Shown: positions 23,351 through 33,841 of the stretch, piece by piece
Layout: every line of letters begins with the position of its first letter
Position numbering within the stretch: position 1 is the first letter of the stretch
Source: Eledone cirrhosa
Taxonomy: Eukaryota; Mollusca; Cephalopoda; Octopoda; Eledonidae
Direction of reading: 5' to 3'
NCBI GenBank assembly: GCA_964016885.1
Contig: OZ024745.1
Location: forward strand, 49,044,042 to 49,108,041
Length of the DNA: 64,000 bases
The notes under the pieces: generated by a model
Told to the model about the DNA's origin: nothing
The model's database searches: none
The model's input: the letters and a program-made list of their open reading frames with translations, nothing else
Program-made: the position numbers and the translations under genes

Positions 23351-23384
<34 letters not shown>
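22541..23384. other. Intron 1, C/T-rich low-complexity sequence and (TA)n
   Basis: About 22,600-23,170 is pyrimidine-biased with many CCACC and TTTAT runs, without a coding frame. (TA)n lies at 23355-23385. Confidence 0.5.
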
Positions 23385-23386
<2 letters not shown>

Positions 23387-24395
23387 TAGCAGCAGTACCC
23401 AGCGTTGCCTGGGTAGGTAAAATAATATCTGCTTTGATGAAAAGGTGTTGATCTTAGCGACTGCTTCTCGATGACTCATCTATGGCCACACACAGGCCAT
23501 GCGGGGAGGGTGGTGATGACCTCTATCACTGAGAAACGCGGGTTACTGACGAAGGGGCATGCTGGGCGTTGGAGGTAATGACCTCTAAGACTAAGTCAAA
23601 TTTCCTTACGCTACTTGATTGGAAACCGATGAATTCTCAAATACACAACTAAAAGCTCAGACGACGTCAGTGGCTATCGCTTTGTCTTTGACCATCTATA
23701 CGATGTGCAATGATAGGTTCTATCGTAGTATAAAAGTTGAACCAAATAAATTGATTTATGTGTGAGGTGGAGCCGAAGTTTCGAATTTGAACGAAATCGG
23801 TAGAAACATGTGGTAGCTAGAGCCGAAAAGGCGGAAATTTGAGCGAAAAGGTGGTATTTTCGAATATTTAAGCGGCTGCCACGCCGTTCCTGAACAGAAA
23901 ATTCAAAATATAAAGCCACTGTAAGACGTGAAATAATCAGATCTAGCGTAGTGTAAAATTTGAACAAAGTAGGTTGATTAATGTGGGAGCTAGACCCGAA
24001 AAAGTGGAAATTTGAGTCTAAAAGTGGTATTTTTGAATATTTAAGCGGCTGCCACGCCGTCTCTGAACAACAAATGCAAAATATAAAGCCATTACAGGAT
24101 GTGCAATGATAAATTCTATTTTGCTTTAAAATTTGAACGAAATCAGTGGCAAAGTGTGGGAGCTAGAGCCAAAAATCTTATTTTTCGATACCTAAAAAAA
24201 GGTGACACCCTATCGACTTTTATCTGCTGAATGACCTCGGAATAAAAAAAACGATACGCTGATATATAGAAAACACTCCCCGATAACTAATCTATAAACC
24301 TGTAAAGTTTCATGAAAATCGGTTGTAAGATGTAGGCCCCTATAGGTAATACACAGACAGACAGACGCACACACACACTTAATTTTATATATATA
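23385..24395. mobile_element. Unclassified ~1-kb dispersed element with internal ~170-bp repeats
   Basis: Begins CTAGCAGCAGTACCCAGCGT and ends near AGTTTCATGAAAATCGGTTG, CACAGACAGACAGACG and CTTAATTTTATATATA. Such ends are common on invertebrate dispersed elements. Inside, a unit of about 170 bp is repeated roughly two and a half times at 23690-24180, marked by GCGGCTGCCACGCCGT (near 23870 and 24042) and by a GTGGGAGCTAGA-like motif. Non-coding. Confidence 0.6.
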
Positions 24396-24423
24396 CAGAT
24401 ATACACACACACACACACACATA

Positions 24424-24424
<1 letters not shown>

Positions 24425-24480
<56 letters not shown>
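24425..24480. repeat. (TA)n microsatellite
   Basis: Uninterrupted TA repeat abutting the SINE/LINE chimera tail at 24480. Confidence 0.9.
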
Positions 24481-24482
<2 letters not shown>

Positions 24483-24812
24483 TCATCATCATCATTTTAC
24501 GTCCGCTTTTCCCTGCTTGCAAGGGTGGGACGGGAACTGATTCTGGCTTGATTTCTACAGCTGGATGCCCTTCCTAACACCAACCTCATTTACAGTGAGT
24601 GCTGGGTGATTTTTTGCCGTGGCACCTCCACAACCACTTTGCAGTGGAATGATAGGGACCCCAATCCCTATCATCTCATTTCTACAGCTAAGTAAACTGG
24701 AGCAAGGTGAAATAAAGTGTCTTGCTCAAGGAAACAACACATCACCCGGCCTGAGAATTGAACTCACAACCTTTCGATTGCAAAGCCAATGCTCTAATAT
24801 CTAAGCCATGTC

Positions 24813-24815
<3 letters not shown>
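24480..24815 (-). mobile_element. SINE with LINE-like 3' tail
   Basis: In minus orientation, a tRNA-like head (near 24730-24810: GGTTGTGAGTTCAATTCTCA, AAGACACTTTATTTCACC region) is joined to the 3' UTR end of family A LINE, finishing with (GAT)n at 24480-24495. Same structure as 26335-26762, 29902-30243 and 37394-37789. Confidence 0.75.

Positions 24816-24878
<63 letters not shown>
24814..24878. repeat. (CT)n microsatellite
   Basis: About 65 bp of CT repeat directly after the SINE head. Confidence 0.9.
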
Positions 24879-24879
<1 letters not shown>

Positions 24880-25031
24880 TAATTAAAATAACAGATTAAA
24901 GTTTAAGCAAAGAATCGCCGCTTTCACCCTTAACGGGATCTTCTGAACTAACCAAGTCAATCTGTGAACGCAGAAGTGAATATTTAAAAAAACGTTGCAA
25001 CCGGAGGAAGACAGGAAGACGATACTTTGGT

Positions 25032-25305
25032 TCGTGGAAACGTTCCCTGGCAAAGAACGGGAAAAAAAGAATATAATACGTCATTATTTGGAGCGGTGAA
25101 AAACAATTACACGCAAAGACAAAACCACGTTTAAGGTATAAAAGATGTCGTAGCCTAATATTCTATTAGGTGGTTCATAGAGACGTTCTCTGGCAATGAA
25201 CGGAAAAAACGAAGATAATACGTCATATGTGGAGCGTGGAGAACAATTACATGCAAAGACAAAACCACGTAAATGGTATAACTGAAGTCATAGACTAAAA
25301 TTCTA
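25032..25305. repeat. Diverged tandem duplication, ~140-bp unit
   Basis: 25032-25165 and 25172-25305 share ACGTTC.CTGGCAA.GAACGG, ATAATACGTCAT, GGAGCG and GCAAAGACAAAACCACGT in the same order. Within an unclassified repeat-rich stretch of intron 1. Confidence 0.6.
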
Positions 25306-25474
25306 ACTAGGAAACCGAATGATTCTCGGCTTCAGAGTTAAGAATAAAGTAAATAAAATACAGAGGTAATTGAAATTAAAAATTAAATAAACACATACAC
25401 GCATCCATATACGTACATACACAAGCATACGCGAAAACAATCGCCATAGGTATACAAATACACGTACGAACACG

Positions 25475-25483
25475 CAAAAAAAA

Positions 25484-25517
<34 letters not shown>

Positions 25518-25520
25518 TAT
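25475..25520. repeat. Poly-A run followed by (TA)n
   Basis: An A-run of about 24 bases, then (AT)n. It may mark the end of a retroposed element. Confidence 0.8.
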
Positions 25521-26268
25521 ACTATAAAGTATGTCTATAGAATCATTTGATAATATATATATACACCATTTCCTCTCCCAATTAACATAATCAACCACAC
25601 AAAAAACCAATTAAACCAGGCTATAAGATTAAAAGGCCCCTATGAAGAAATAGTAGATAAATAAACGACAGCCATCTATTCGCGATCAACCGCTATAGAA
25701 TATTTACCCAACATTTCAATAGCACGTGGAAATCGATTAAATATACCGTCAACTATACACAATTAGGTATAAAACTAAAGTTAGAAGAAAAAAAATGCAT
25801 ATACACATACCATGATTACGTTTCTACCCTTAGGGTTTCGTTCGCTTTCGGAAATATCCTATCAAGGATAAATTCTCGAGCTTCGAACTCATCAGGAAAC
25901 AAACTCACTTGGACAAAGATTTTTCTTAAATGATCCCCGCCAGAAACGAATTCAAAATGGCTAAGAACTGTGACGTGGCAGTGGTCAAGTCAGAAAGAAT
26001 GTGATTGGTGCCTGACGGCGAGTGGGCTGGTTGCTAGAAAGCGCAGCCCAATATTGCCCAAATTGCATCTCAACCTTATGGGAGATTATAAAATATAAAG
26101 ATTTACATATACACAAACTAGACAAAATTACAGATATATATGTTTTGGCAACCATTCACGATGTGGCTCGATGATGAATTAATAAATTAAATAATCAGAG
26201 CAATATACTATAAAGTATGTCCATAGAATCATTTGATAATATATATACATCATTTCCTCTCCCATATA
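25519..26268. repeat. ~60-bp direct repeats bounding a ~625-bp segment
   Basis: ACTATAAAGTATGTCTATAG near 25520 and ACTATAAAGTATGTCCATAG near 26208 begin blocks that continue alike through AATCATTTGATAATATATAT and CATTTCCTCTCCCA. The bounded segment has no recognisable coding frame. Confidence 0.6.
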
Positions 26269-26334
26269 TATATTCATTTCATCATTTCATATATATATAT
26301 ATATATACACACAGACACAGATACACACACACAT

Positions 26335-26762
26335 GGAGGCGCATGACTTAGTGGTTAGAGCATTGGGCTTGCAATCGAAAGGTTGTGAGTTCAATTCTCG
26401 GACCGGGTCATGTGTTGTTTCCTTGAGCAAGACACTTTATTTCACATTGCTCCAGTTTACTCAGTTGTAGAAATGAGATGATAGGACTGGAGTCCCTATC
26501 ATTCCACTGCAAAGTGGTCATGGGGGTGCCACAACAACATAAGCACCCAGCCCACAATGTAAAGTGGATGTGTAGGTGCCATGAAAAAAAGCACCCAGCA
26601 CTCACTGTAAATGGCATCCAGCTGTAGAAATCAAACCAGAATCACTTCCCGTATGAGCAAGACAAGGTCAGCCGACCGGACGCTGCCCACAATAGGACAA
26701 CCCGTCTAACCCATGTTAGCGTGGAAGAACGGACGTAAAATGGTGATGATGATGATGATACA
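26335..26762 (+). mobile_element. SINE with LINE-like 3' tail
   Basis: tRNA-like head (GACTTAGTGGTTAGAGCATT, GGTTGTGAGTTCAATTCTCG), a middle with GACACTTTATTTCACATTGC, then about 250 bp that match family A LINE 3' UTR (AAGCACCCAGC, GGCATCCAGCTGTAGAAATC, AACGGACGTAAAATGG) and (GAT)n. Confidence 0.8.
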
Positions 26763-26910
26763 TACACACGCACATATAAATATACACAAACATATATGTA
26801 TGTGCACATGTATCTATCTCTGTGTTTTCATATTGACACAGTTTAAAGCAAGTAGTGATGTTTGTTTATGTTCCACAGATAACTAGTTTCATAAACATTA
26901 TTGCTACATG

Positions 26911-27103
26911 AAGGGCGGTGCTTTGGCAGTATTGGGAGAGGGTCGGACGCCATGCTTTCCAGCATAGTTACGTCCCTTTACGATCTGAGTTCAAATCCCG
27001 CCGAGGTTGACTTTGCCTTTCATCCTTACGGGGTCGATAAAATAAAGTACCAGTAATGAACTGGGCAATTGCTGGCCTTGTGCCTAAAGTAGAAACAATT
27101 ATT
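26911..27103 (+). mobile_element. tRNA-derived SINE, young copy
   Basis: Full-length main-subfamily SINE. ATTATTGCTACATGAA occurs on both sides as a target-site duplication. Confidence 0.9.
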
Positions 27104-27682
27104 GCTACATGAAAATGAAATATTGATTGGCATCAGAAAAAGTCAATAAGTTTCATTAAGTCCATACCAGCAAGGAAAAGTAATCTTTTACAGGATGATG
27201 ATGGTGAAGAGGAGGGGTGTTAAAGTTTTTATTATTGAAAAGATGTTGGTTTGAAAGCTTTTGATAAATCTATGAGATCCCCTTTTTTGTTCTGATCAAT
27301 GTAAAATGTGTCTGAGGAATTGTTGGCTTGGACCACCTACTCCCTACTGAGATCAGTGAAAAAAAAGGGTATTTAGCTGTTAAAAGTATAAACATTAACT
27401 GTGAACTTCACCCCCCAAAAAACCGGAAAGAAGTCAATCGTCAGATCAAGCAAATGAAACTGTTTCCATTAGTCTTTCCATTGCCAAGCGGTTTGTCAAT
27501 GAGAGATTGATAAAATAAGTACCAAATTTGAATTAAAAAGTAAGTGGTGGGTTCAATATGCCTCAGCATGGCCACAGACTGAAATCAGTAAAAAATTAAA
27601 AGATTACCATGTATGGTCACATCTGACTTGATGAATCTCAAGGAAAGTAGGTGTATAGAAGATACGACTTTATTCTCAATTA

Positions 27683-27873
27683 TAATTGTTTCTACTTTTG
27701 GCACAAGGCCAGCAATTATCCCAGTGTATTACTGGTACTTTATTTTATCGACCCCATAAGGATGAAAGGCAAAGTTAACCTCGACGGAATTTGAACTCAG
27801 AATAGCAAGGGATGTAACTCAATGCGTCAAAGCATGGTGTCCGATCCTCTAGTGATACTGCCTATCCACCGCC
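27683..27873 (-). mobile_element. tRNA-derived SINE
   Basis: Reverse-complement full-length copy, flanked on both sides by TTTATTCTCAATTATAAT-like sequence (target-site duplication). Confidence 0.9.
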
Positions 27874-28357
27874 TTTATTCTCAATTATAATAGTCCAAAA
27901 CTTTTGCATGGAGAACAGTAGACAAAAAAAAGCTATATCTTGTTATTATCCATGTTATCATTGTCACTACTGTTGTTATCAACAGTAGTGATATAAATGA
28001 TTCAGTTATTTCAAAGATATATTGATTTATTGCTATTGAAATCTAATCTTTCAGTGTGTTTTGTCAATATTTATTTGGTACAACTTTAGGAAATAGTTAT
28101 TAACGATAAATTGAGTCAATACATTAAACATATCTCGGTGATTAAATATCATGGGGAAACTTACTCAGTGATTAAATATTTGATCAAGATTTGCTTGTCG
28201 TAATGGCGAGCTGTTAGTGTCATTACATTTAGCATTTATACATTCATGTTTACTTAAAGCCAGCTACATCAATTATGATATGGAGCAGTATTTAAGAGTA
28301 ATGAAAGTGTTTACTAGATGTGAAATTACTTACACAGACTGAATTAATAGTTTGTAA
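27874..28357. other. Intron 1 sequence, nothing recognised
   Basis: AT-rich. A small perfect inverted repeat (TCACTACTGTTG / CAACAGTAGTGA) lies at 27964-27991. Confidence 0.4.
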
Positions 28358-28560
28358 AAGCAGACCTGTCAACTCTCCCTGTTGAACAGGGAGATCTCTC
28401 ACCCACCCACAGTGGGTGGGTGAGAGATGTCTTCCCTTGTGAAAATGGGTATAGCTATCATTATATAAAATCTCCCAATTTTGCCCCATTTCTCCCCGTT
28501 TTGGGGCACTTTTTTTCATGGTACTCCCTGTTTGGGTTTTTAGAGGTTGGCAGGTCTGCA
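28358..28560. mobile_element. hAT-like MITE containing a perfect hairpin
   Basis: Terminal inverted repeats GCAGACCTGTCAACTCT and AGAGGTTGGCAGGTCTGC. CAGACCTG-type ends with a CTCCC motif resemble non-autonomous hAT elements known from many animals. An 8-bp target duplication is not clear. Near the left end, 28394-28428 is a perfect 17-bp inverted repeat with a 1-nt loop (CTCTCACCCACCCAC). Confidence 0.6.
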
Positions 28561-29901
28561 AAAGAGATGGAAAAGAATATTGACCATAGTTCTCATGAAA
28601 TACATTTTATTTCAAATTAACGAAAAATTTTGAGGGATTTAGTAAAATTATTATTTCTTTATTAAGATGGCATTTGTAACATAACAAAGAGTGATGTCAG
28701 ATTATGTTGGAAAATTTTGATTCAAATAGGAACTTTTTAAAATGGATGGTTTTGTTTCATAGAAAAAGAGCTGGTTTTGAGCAACAGAATTTTTTTCTTT
28801 CTAACTCAAGAAAAACAAGCAGATCCATAAAGAAATGTTAGTAAACTGTCTCCAGTTTTATTTTATTTTAAAAGCTAAGCAATAATTATTAATAATGTTT
28901 GCTTCATAACCACCATAGTTCTGTGTTTGATCCCATGTCATTGTACCTTGAGTGTCTTCGACACTGCAGAATCCCATCAGATTAGTGAAGGGTATAAACA
29001 TCAGTGAGAAAAGTTGAAAAACAAAAATCTGTTGAGATATTTGTTCTACATCAAATTACATACCATTCCCTTGTCACGCATTTGTTATACCTCAAATTAC
29101 ATACACTCCCTTGTCACTCACTCATACTGTCAAAAATGGTAACTAGTGTGTCCTCTACAACTGAGGTTCAGCTGTTTGACATGCAAAGATAAGTAATACC
29201 TTACTTAAAAAATACGGTTTGTCTTTAGGAAGGACTTCTGGCCAGTGCCATGGCTCAAATGTGTGCCAGCCAGAGCACCCCTTAAGCCCCCCCCCCCCCA
29301 AAAAAAAACAATTTATACAGTGAATCCCTCTGAAAGTTATATAAATATATAAAAGTCTCACCTAGGATGAACCGACTCCTTGTGCCCCCCCCCCCCCAGC
29401 TATGCTATTGTATCTGGTTGTAGCCTCAAAAGCTTACTCCTTTCCAAGGTTAAATGAAAAAAAAAAGAAAAAAATTGAGATAAAATCAATGATGCCTTAT
29501 AGATATGTCCATATTAATTCTGATTGACATCGTAGGTATAGTTAGTTTGCTGAGTATTTTTAAGTTACCATACCTCGTAATAGCTAGTCATCCATGAAAA
29601 GCAATAAATACATGTTTCTAGTCATCAGGTAACTTGTTTTGTACAACTCATGACTAAAAGATTTTAAATGCTTTATATACCAAAGCTGTGAATCATTGGC
29701 TGGGTGAGACAAACTGATTGTGATATAACTTGAATAGGTTTGGAAATCAAATATTAACCATTGTTTAAATTTACCAAATGTTGTACTCTGGGTGTATTGA
29801 ATTAGAAATTCTTTTTTTTTTTTTTTGAACTATGAAACCTTATTTTTCAAATATATGAAACAAATACAAAAATAAAAAATAAACACATTCAATTTAACAC
29901 C
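28561..29901. other. Intron 1 sequence with homopolymer runs
   Basis: C-runs near 29289-29301 and 29386-29398, a T-run near 29813-29826. No exon or recognised repeat. Confidence 0.4.
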
Positions 29902-30243
29902 ATCATCATCATCATTTTACGTCCGCTTTTCCCCTGCTTAGAAGGGTGGGACGGGAACTGATTCTGGCTTGATTTCTACAGCTGGATGCCCTTCCTAACA
30001 CCAACCTCATTTACAGTGAGGGCTGGGTGCTTTTTTGCCGTGGCACCTCCACGACCACTTTACAGTGGAATGATATGGACCCCAGTCCCTATCATCTCAT
30101 TTCTACAGCTGAGTAAACTGGAGCAATGTGAAATAAAGTGCCTTGCTCAAGGAAACAACACATCACCCGGTCTGAGAATTGAACTCACAACCTTTCGATT
30201 GCAAGGCCAATGCTCTAACCACTAAGCCATGTGCCTCCATATC
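29902..30243 (-). mobile_element. SINE with LINE-like 3' tail
   Basis: Minus-strand copy: (ATC)n, LINE UTR end (CTGGATGCCCTTCCTAACAC), then the tRNA-like head region (CTCACAACCTTTCGATTGC, CACTAAGCCATGTGCC). Confidence 0.8.
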
Positions 30244-31616
30244 TCAGCTAAACCCCATGGTCAAGATGGCAAAAGTGTTCTCATCAAGTACAGCCAGCAG
30301 TATCCAGTACATCTGTCATTGCATGTTCTGGGAGCCCTCAGATGCAATGCTCCAAGAAATTAGTTTGTTATTGTTTAGCTCCACACCTAACCTACCAAGA
30401 TAGACTTATGATCAAAAACATTCCAGCTGAGTCCATTATATCATTTTTGGAGAGGAGGGTATATATTCTATCTAAAACTAGATGATGCTGTGTATTTTGT
30501 CTATTTTGTTTAACCTTCTCGATGCCAACCCACCTGAAACCGTCCCTGGTTCAATGATGAAAGGTTATTTGTTTTAAAATCTTATTTAAATTTGAAACCT
30601 TCCATTTTTATGTAAGATCATCTTTTTAAGTTACATTCTAAATACCGACTTAATAATTATAAAGTTAGTTATTTTATTAAATCCCCCCAATGATTTTTTT
30701 TATTATTTTAAACATTATAAGCCCTTGTACATGTTGTCCTTGTTTAGAAGCTGAGTATATAGTGGGCACTGGTTAAGTTTAGGACAATTACATAGGTCGC
30801 TTGAACCACTTTAGATGTTACACATTATATTTCTATTGATGATAGGGGTTCAGTTTTGTCATTTATTTTAATCTGTGTTGTGATACATTTGCTCTAGATG
30901 TTAATCAGAGTTATTGCCTTCCTAGATATGTTCGGGACCATTTCTTACTCCAATTTCAGCAGTGTTTCTCTGGTTGGAAGCTTTTCTTAACACCATCCAC
31001 TTTACTAAGCATAATGGGAGTATTTTATAATGGATCTATCACTAGTAAGATTACCATGTCTTTAACATGACTAAAGAGTCCTCTCTACCTTATGTTGTCT
31101 CTGTTCATTCACTCACTAACTACTATACAGTGTCCTGGCTGTAGTTGATAGCACCAGCACTAACAAGTTTGCATTTTTCCTGCAAGAGTCCCTCTGTGTG
31201 GTCTCTGTTCTTTCAAAGTAAATGTAACTGAGATGGTGAATAGAAGTGATTGAGGGCGTGACTGTGTGTGTGAGAGAGATAATTAAGATGATGAAAGAAA
31301 AGAGAGCCTGGGTGTGATGATGGAAACAATGATAAGTATGGTATGGGAAAGAGTGTGATAGCTATATGCTGGTTGTTGGTAAGGAGAATGAACAGAAAAA
31401 CAGCATGAACAGTATGATGGAATCACACTAGAGTTCTCTGCAAATAATAAGAAGTCACTTCCATCACACATGAAATTGTTTATGGATAGCCAAGATATGT
31501 GTGATATTAAAATTTGACAGATGTATTGCTTTGTTCCAGCAATAATACATCACAATTCCCAGTTTGTGTTTATTTAAAACTTTAAGTAACATCTTGCCAA
31601 GATTCTACCATGTAAA
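30244..31616. other. Intron 1 sequence, one possible MITE remnant
   Basis: 30510-30640 (TTAACCTTCTCGATGCCAAC...CCTTCCATTTTTATGTAAG) resembles 6553-6640 (TTAACCCCTTTGATGCCAAA...CCTTCCATTGTAATTTTATG), probably another TTAA-type element. The rest is unrecognised. Confidence 0.45.
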
Positions 31617-33412
31617 TCATCATCATCATCATCATCATCAACGTTTAACGTCCGTGTTCCACGCTTGCATGGGTTTGGACGGGGGTAGTCCCACTTGAGG
31701 CAAGAGTGATTGTCTTGCTCGCATAGGACTGTCTGGCAGGTTTTCTACAGTTGGATGCCCTTCCTAACACCAACCACATTTACAGTGTGGGTCTGGGAGG
31801 TTTTTACCGTGTTGCCTACACGGCCACATTACAGCGTGGACTGTGTGTTTTTTTGTCGTGACACCTACACGATCTCATTTGTTTCGGCCTCGATGGCGCG
31901 GCACCAACATAACTTTACATAGAACAGGGTGGTGTGGATGGGGTGGTGGTGGTGGTGGTGGGACGGGGTGTATTTTGTTAGAGATGCCTACTGGCTGGAG
32001 TAGGTTTTACTATATATTTAGGTAAGGCGGGTCTTCTCTGTTACTGAGTACCGCCAAAGGTCTCGGTCCAGTGACATTGTCTTGGAGGGGTGTAAGTGTG
32101 TGATGTCGGAGTTTATCAGCTCGTCCCAGGTTTTTCTAGGTCTGCCTATTCCGTGACTACCGTCTATCTTTATTGCCCTGCACTTTGTTATACAGCTATC
32201 GACTTTCATGCGCATCACGTGTCCATACCAACGTAGCCTTCTCTCGAGTAAACAACATCTGATCCCTCTTATCTCTAATTTTTTCCTTAGTTCGTTTATG
32301 CTTTGCCGTTCACGTATATTACTGTTACACATCCAGCGGAGCATGCAAGCTTCGTTCCTCTCTAGTCTGCGTATATCCTCTGCACACAATGCCCAGGTCT
32401 CACTGCCATGCAGCATTGCTGTTCGTATGCAGGCATCGTACAACCTGCCTTTCATTTTTAGGGAGAACCCTTTAGCAGCTAATAGAGGTATAAGCTCTCT
32501 GAACTTTTTCCAACCAGTTCTGACTCTAGTTACAGTACTTTCAGAGCACCCTCCCCCACTGCTGATTTTATCGCCCAGGTAATGGAAGCTGTCCACTATT
32601 TCTATAGAACCCTCTGCGCAATTGAAAGAGCTAGTATTTTGTGGGCACTTGCTGCTACTTATTGCACCAGAACACCGGCCACATGTAAAATCTATGTTCT
32701 TAGTTAGCTTACCTGTGATCCCACTACATCTTTTATGCACCCATACTTTGCATTTAGGACATAAAATGGAGTTTCTACCTACGCCTTTCCTACACACCGA
32801 GCACGACCATTTCCCAGAAGGGACCGCCGCCTTGTTTTCTTTCCTACAAACTAGTACTTTGGTCTTAGCCAGGTTAATTTTAAGTCCTTTTGACTCTAGG
32901 CCGTGCTTCCATGTTTGGAATTTCTTCTCTAGCTCGGCCATTGATTCCGCTATGAGTGTCAGGTCGTCTGCGTATAGGAGTTCCCATGGGCAGCCTGTCT
33001 TGAACTCCTCTGTTATAGCCTGAAGGGCAATAATAAATAGTAGGGGGCTGAGAACAGAGCCCTGATGGACGCCAACTTTTACGCTAAACTCTTCACTATA
33101 TTCGTTGTTAATTCTAACCTTGCTGACTGTTTCTTTATACATGGTTTGTATAGCCCTCACAAGCCATTCGTCAACGCCTAGTTTTCTAAGAGCCCACCAG
33201 ATAATGGAGCGGGGGACTCTGTCGAAGGCTTTCTCCAAGTCGACAAAAGCTAAGTAGAGGGGTTTACCTTTAGCTAGGTACTTCTCCTGTAGTTGTCGTA
33301 CTATGAAAAGAGCGTCTGTGGTACTTTTGCCTGACACAAACCCGAACTGCATTTCATCTAGGTCAATTCTCTCTCTGATTAGTTGCGCTATTACTTTTTC
33401 CGTGACCTTCAT
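31617..33412 (-). mobile_element. Family A LINE with a 464-codon open reading frame (5'-truncated)
   Basis: On the minus strand, 33412-32018 is an uninterrupted frame and 32017-31617 is the 3' UTR ending in (GAT)n. The protein shows RT motif A (FVDLEKAFD, residues 56-64), motif B (VHQGSVLSP, 115-123) and the catalytic YADD (147-150). It then shows a Cys/His cluster (C204, C207, C218, C221, H226, C229, C244, C247, PHD-finger-like spacing) and the LINE C-terminus (RRLRWYGHVMRM, GRPRKTWDE, DLWRYSV). The endonuclease and N-terminal RT are missing, so it is not autonomous. The tandem-trinucleotide 3' end suggests an RTE-type LINE, which is inference. It lies antisense in TRPA intron 1, 254 bp before exon 2. 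The first Met is only the start of the open stretch. Confidence 0.88.
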
Positions 33413-33666
33413 ATAAAATATTTATCTTTCTTTTCTTAATATTACTTCTTTTGTCATATGATACTTGTTTAAACACCTATACATAACATACAAACATATA
33501 TGAGAGTAGGGGAGAAGTGAGAAAATGAAAGGGGGGGGGGAGAAAGAGAAGGGAAAAGAGAGAAAAAGTGAGATATTTTTATATGGTGTCTTAATATATT
33601 GTCTCAATAGTGTTTATTAAATGTATGAAATAATTCTGTATGGTTATAAAAATCTTTTCGTTTCAG
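33413..33666. other. Short intron piece between LINE and exon 2
   Basis: Contains a G-run at 33531-33540 in a purine-rich stretch, then the T-rich acceptor of exon 2. Confidence 0.5.
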
Positions 33667-33841
33667 TGTGCTCGAGATGGAGATATTAGCAGCACCAAAA
33701 TAATCCTTGAGTATATGAATTCCCAGAAGAGGGTGCGTAAAAATATCAACAAACATGATGACAATGACTTGAGTCCATTGCATTATGCAGTACGCTATGG
33801 TAATATGGACATTGTGCAGCTGCTGGTTGAAAATGGTGCAA
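33667..33841 (+). CDS. TRPA exon 2: first ankyrin repeats
   Basis: Residues 34-91. Acceptor TTTCAG, donor GTAAGG, enters phase 0, leaves phase 1. CARDGDISSTKIILEY, INKHDDNDLSPLHYAVRYG and MDIVQLLVENGA are ankyrin helices. The protein resembles the start of the TRPA1 repeat array. Confidence 0.9.

Noticed and set aside
26335..26420. tRNA gene suggested by A- and B-box-like motifs (also at other SINE heads)
   Set aside because: The motif is the head of a multi-copy SINE and does not fold into a complete tRNA with anticodon arm by inspection.
29280..29400. G-quadruplex or i-motif regulatory sites at C-runs
   Set aside because: Isolated homopolymer runs in an intron without the four-tract pattern or context that would support a function.
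32208..33023. Plus-strand open frames of 124 and 133 codons
   Set aside because: They are antisense shadows of the LINE ORF on the minus strand.
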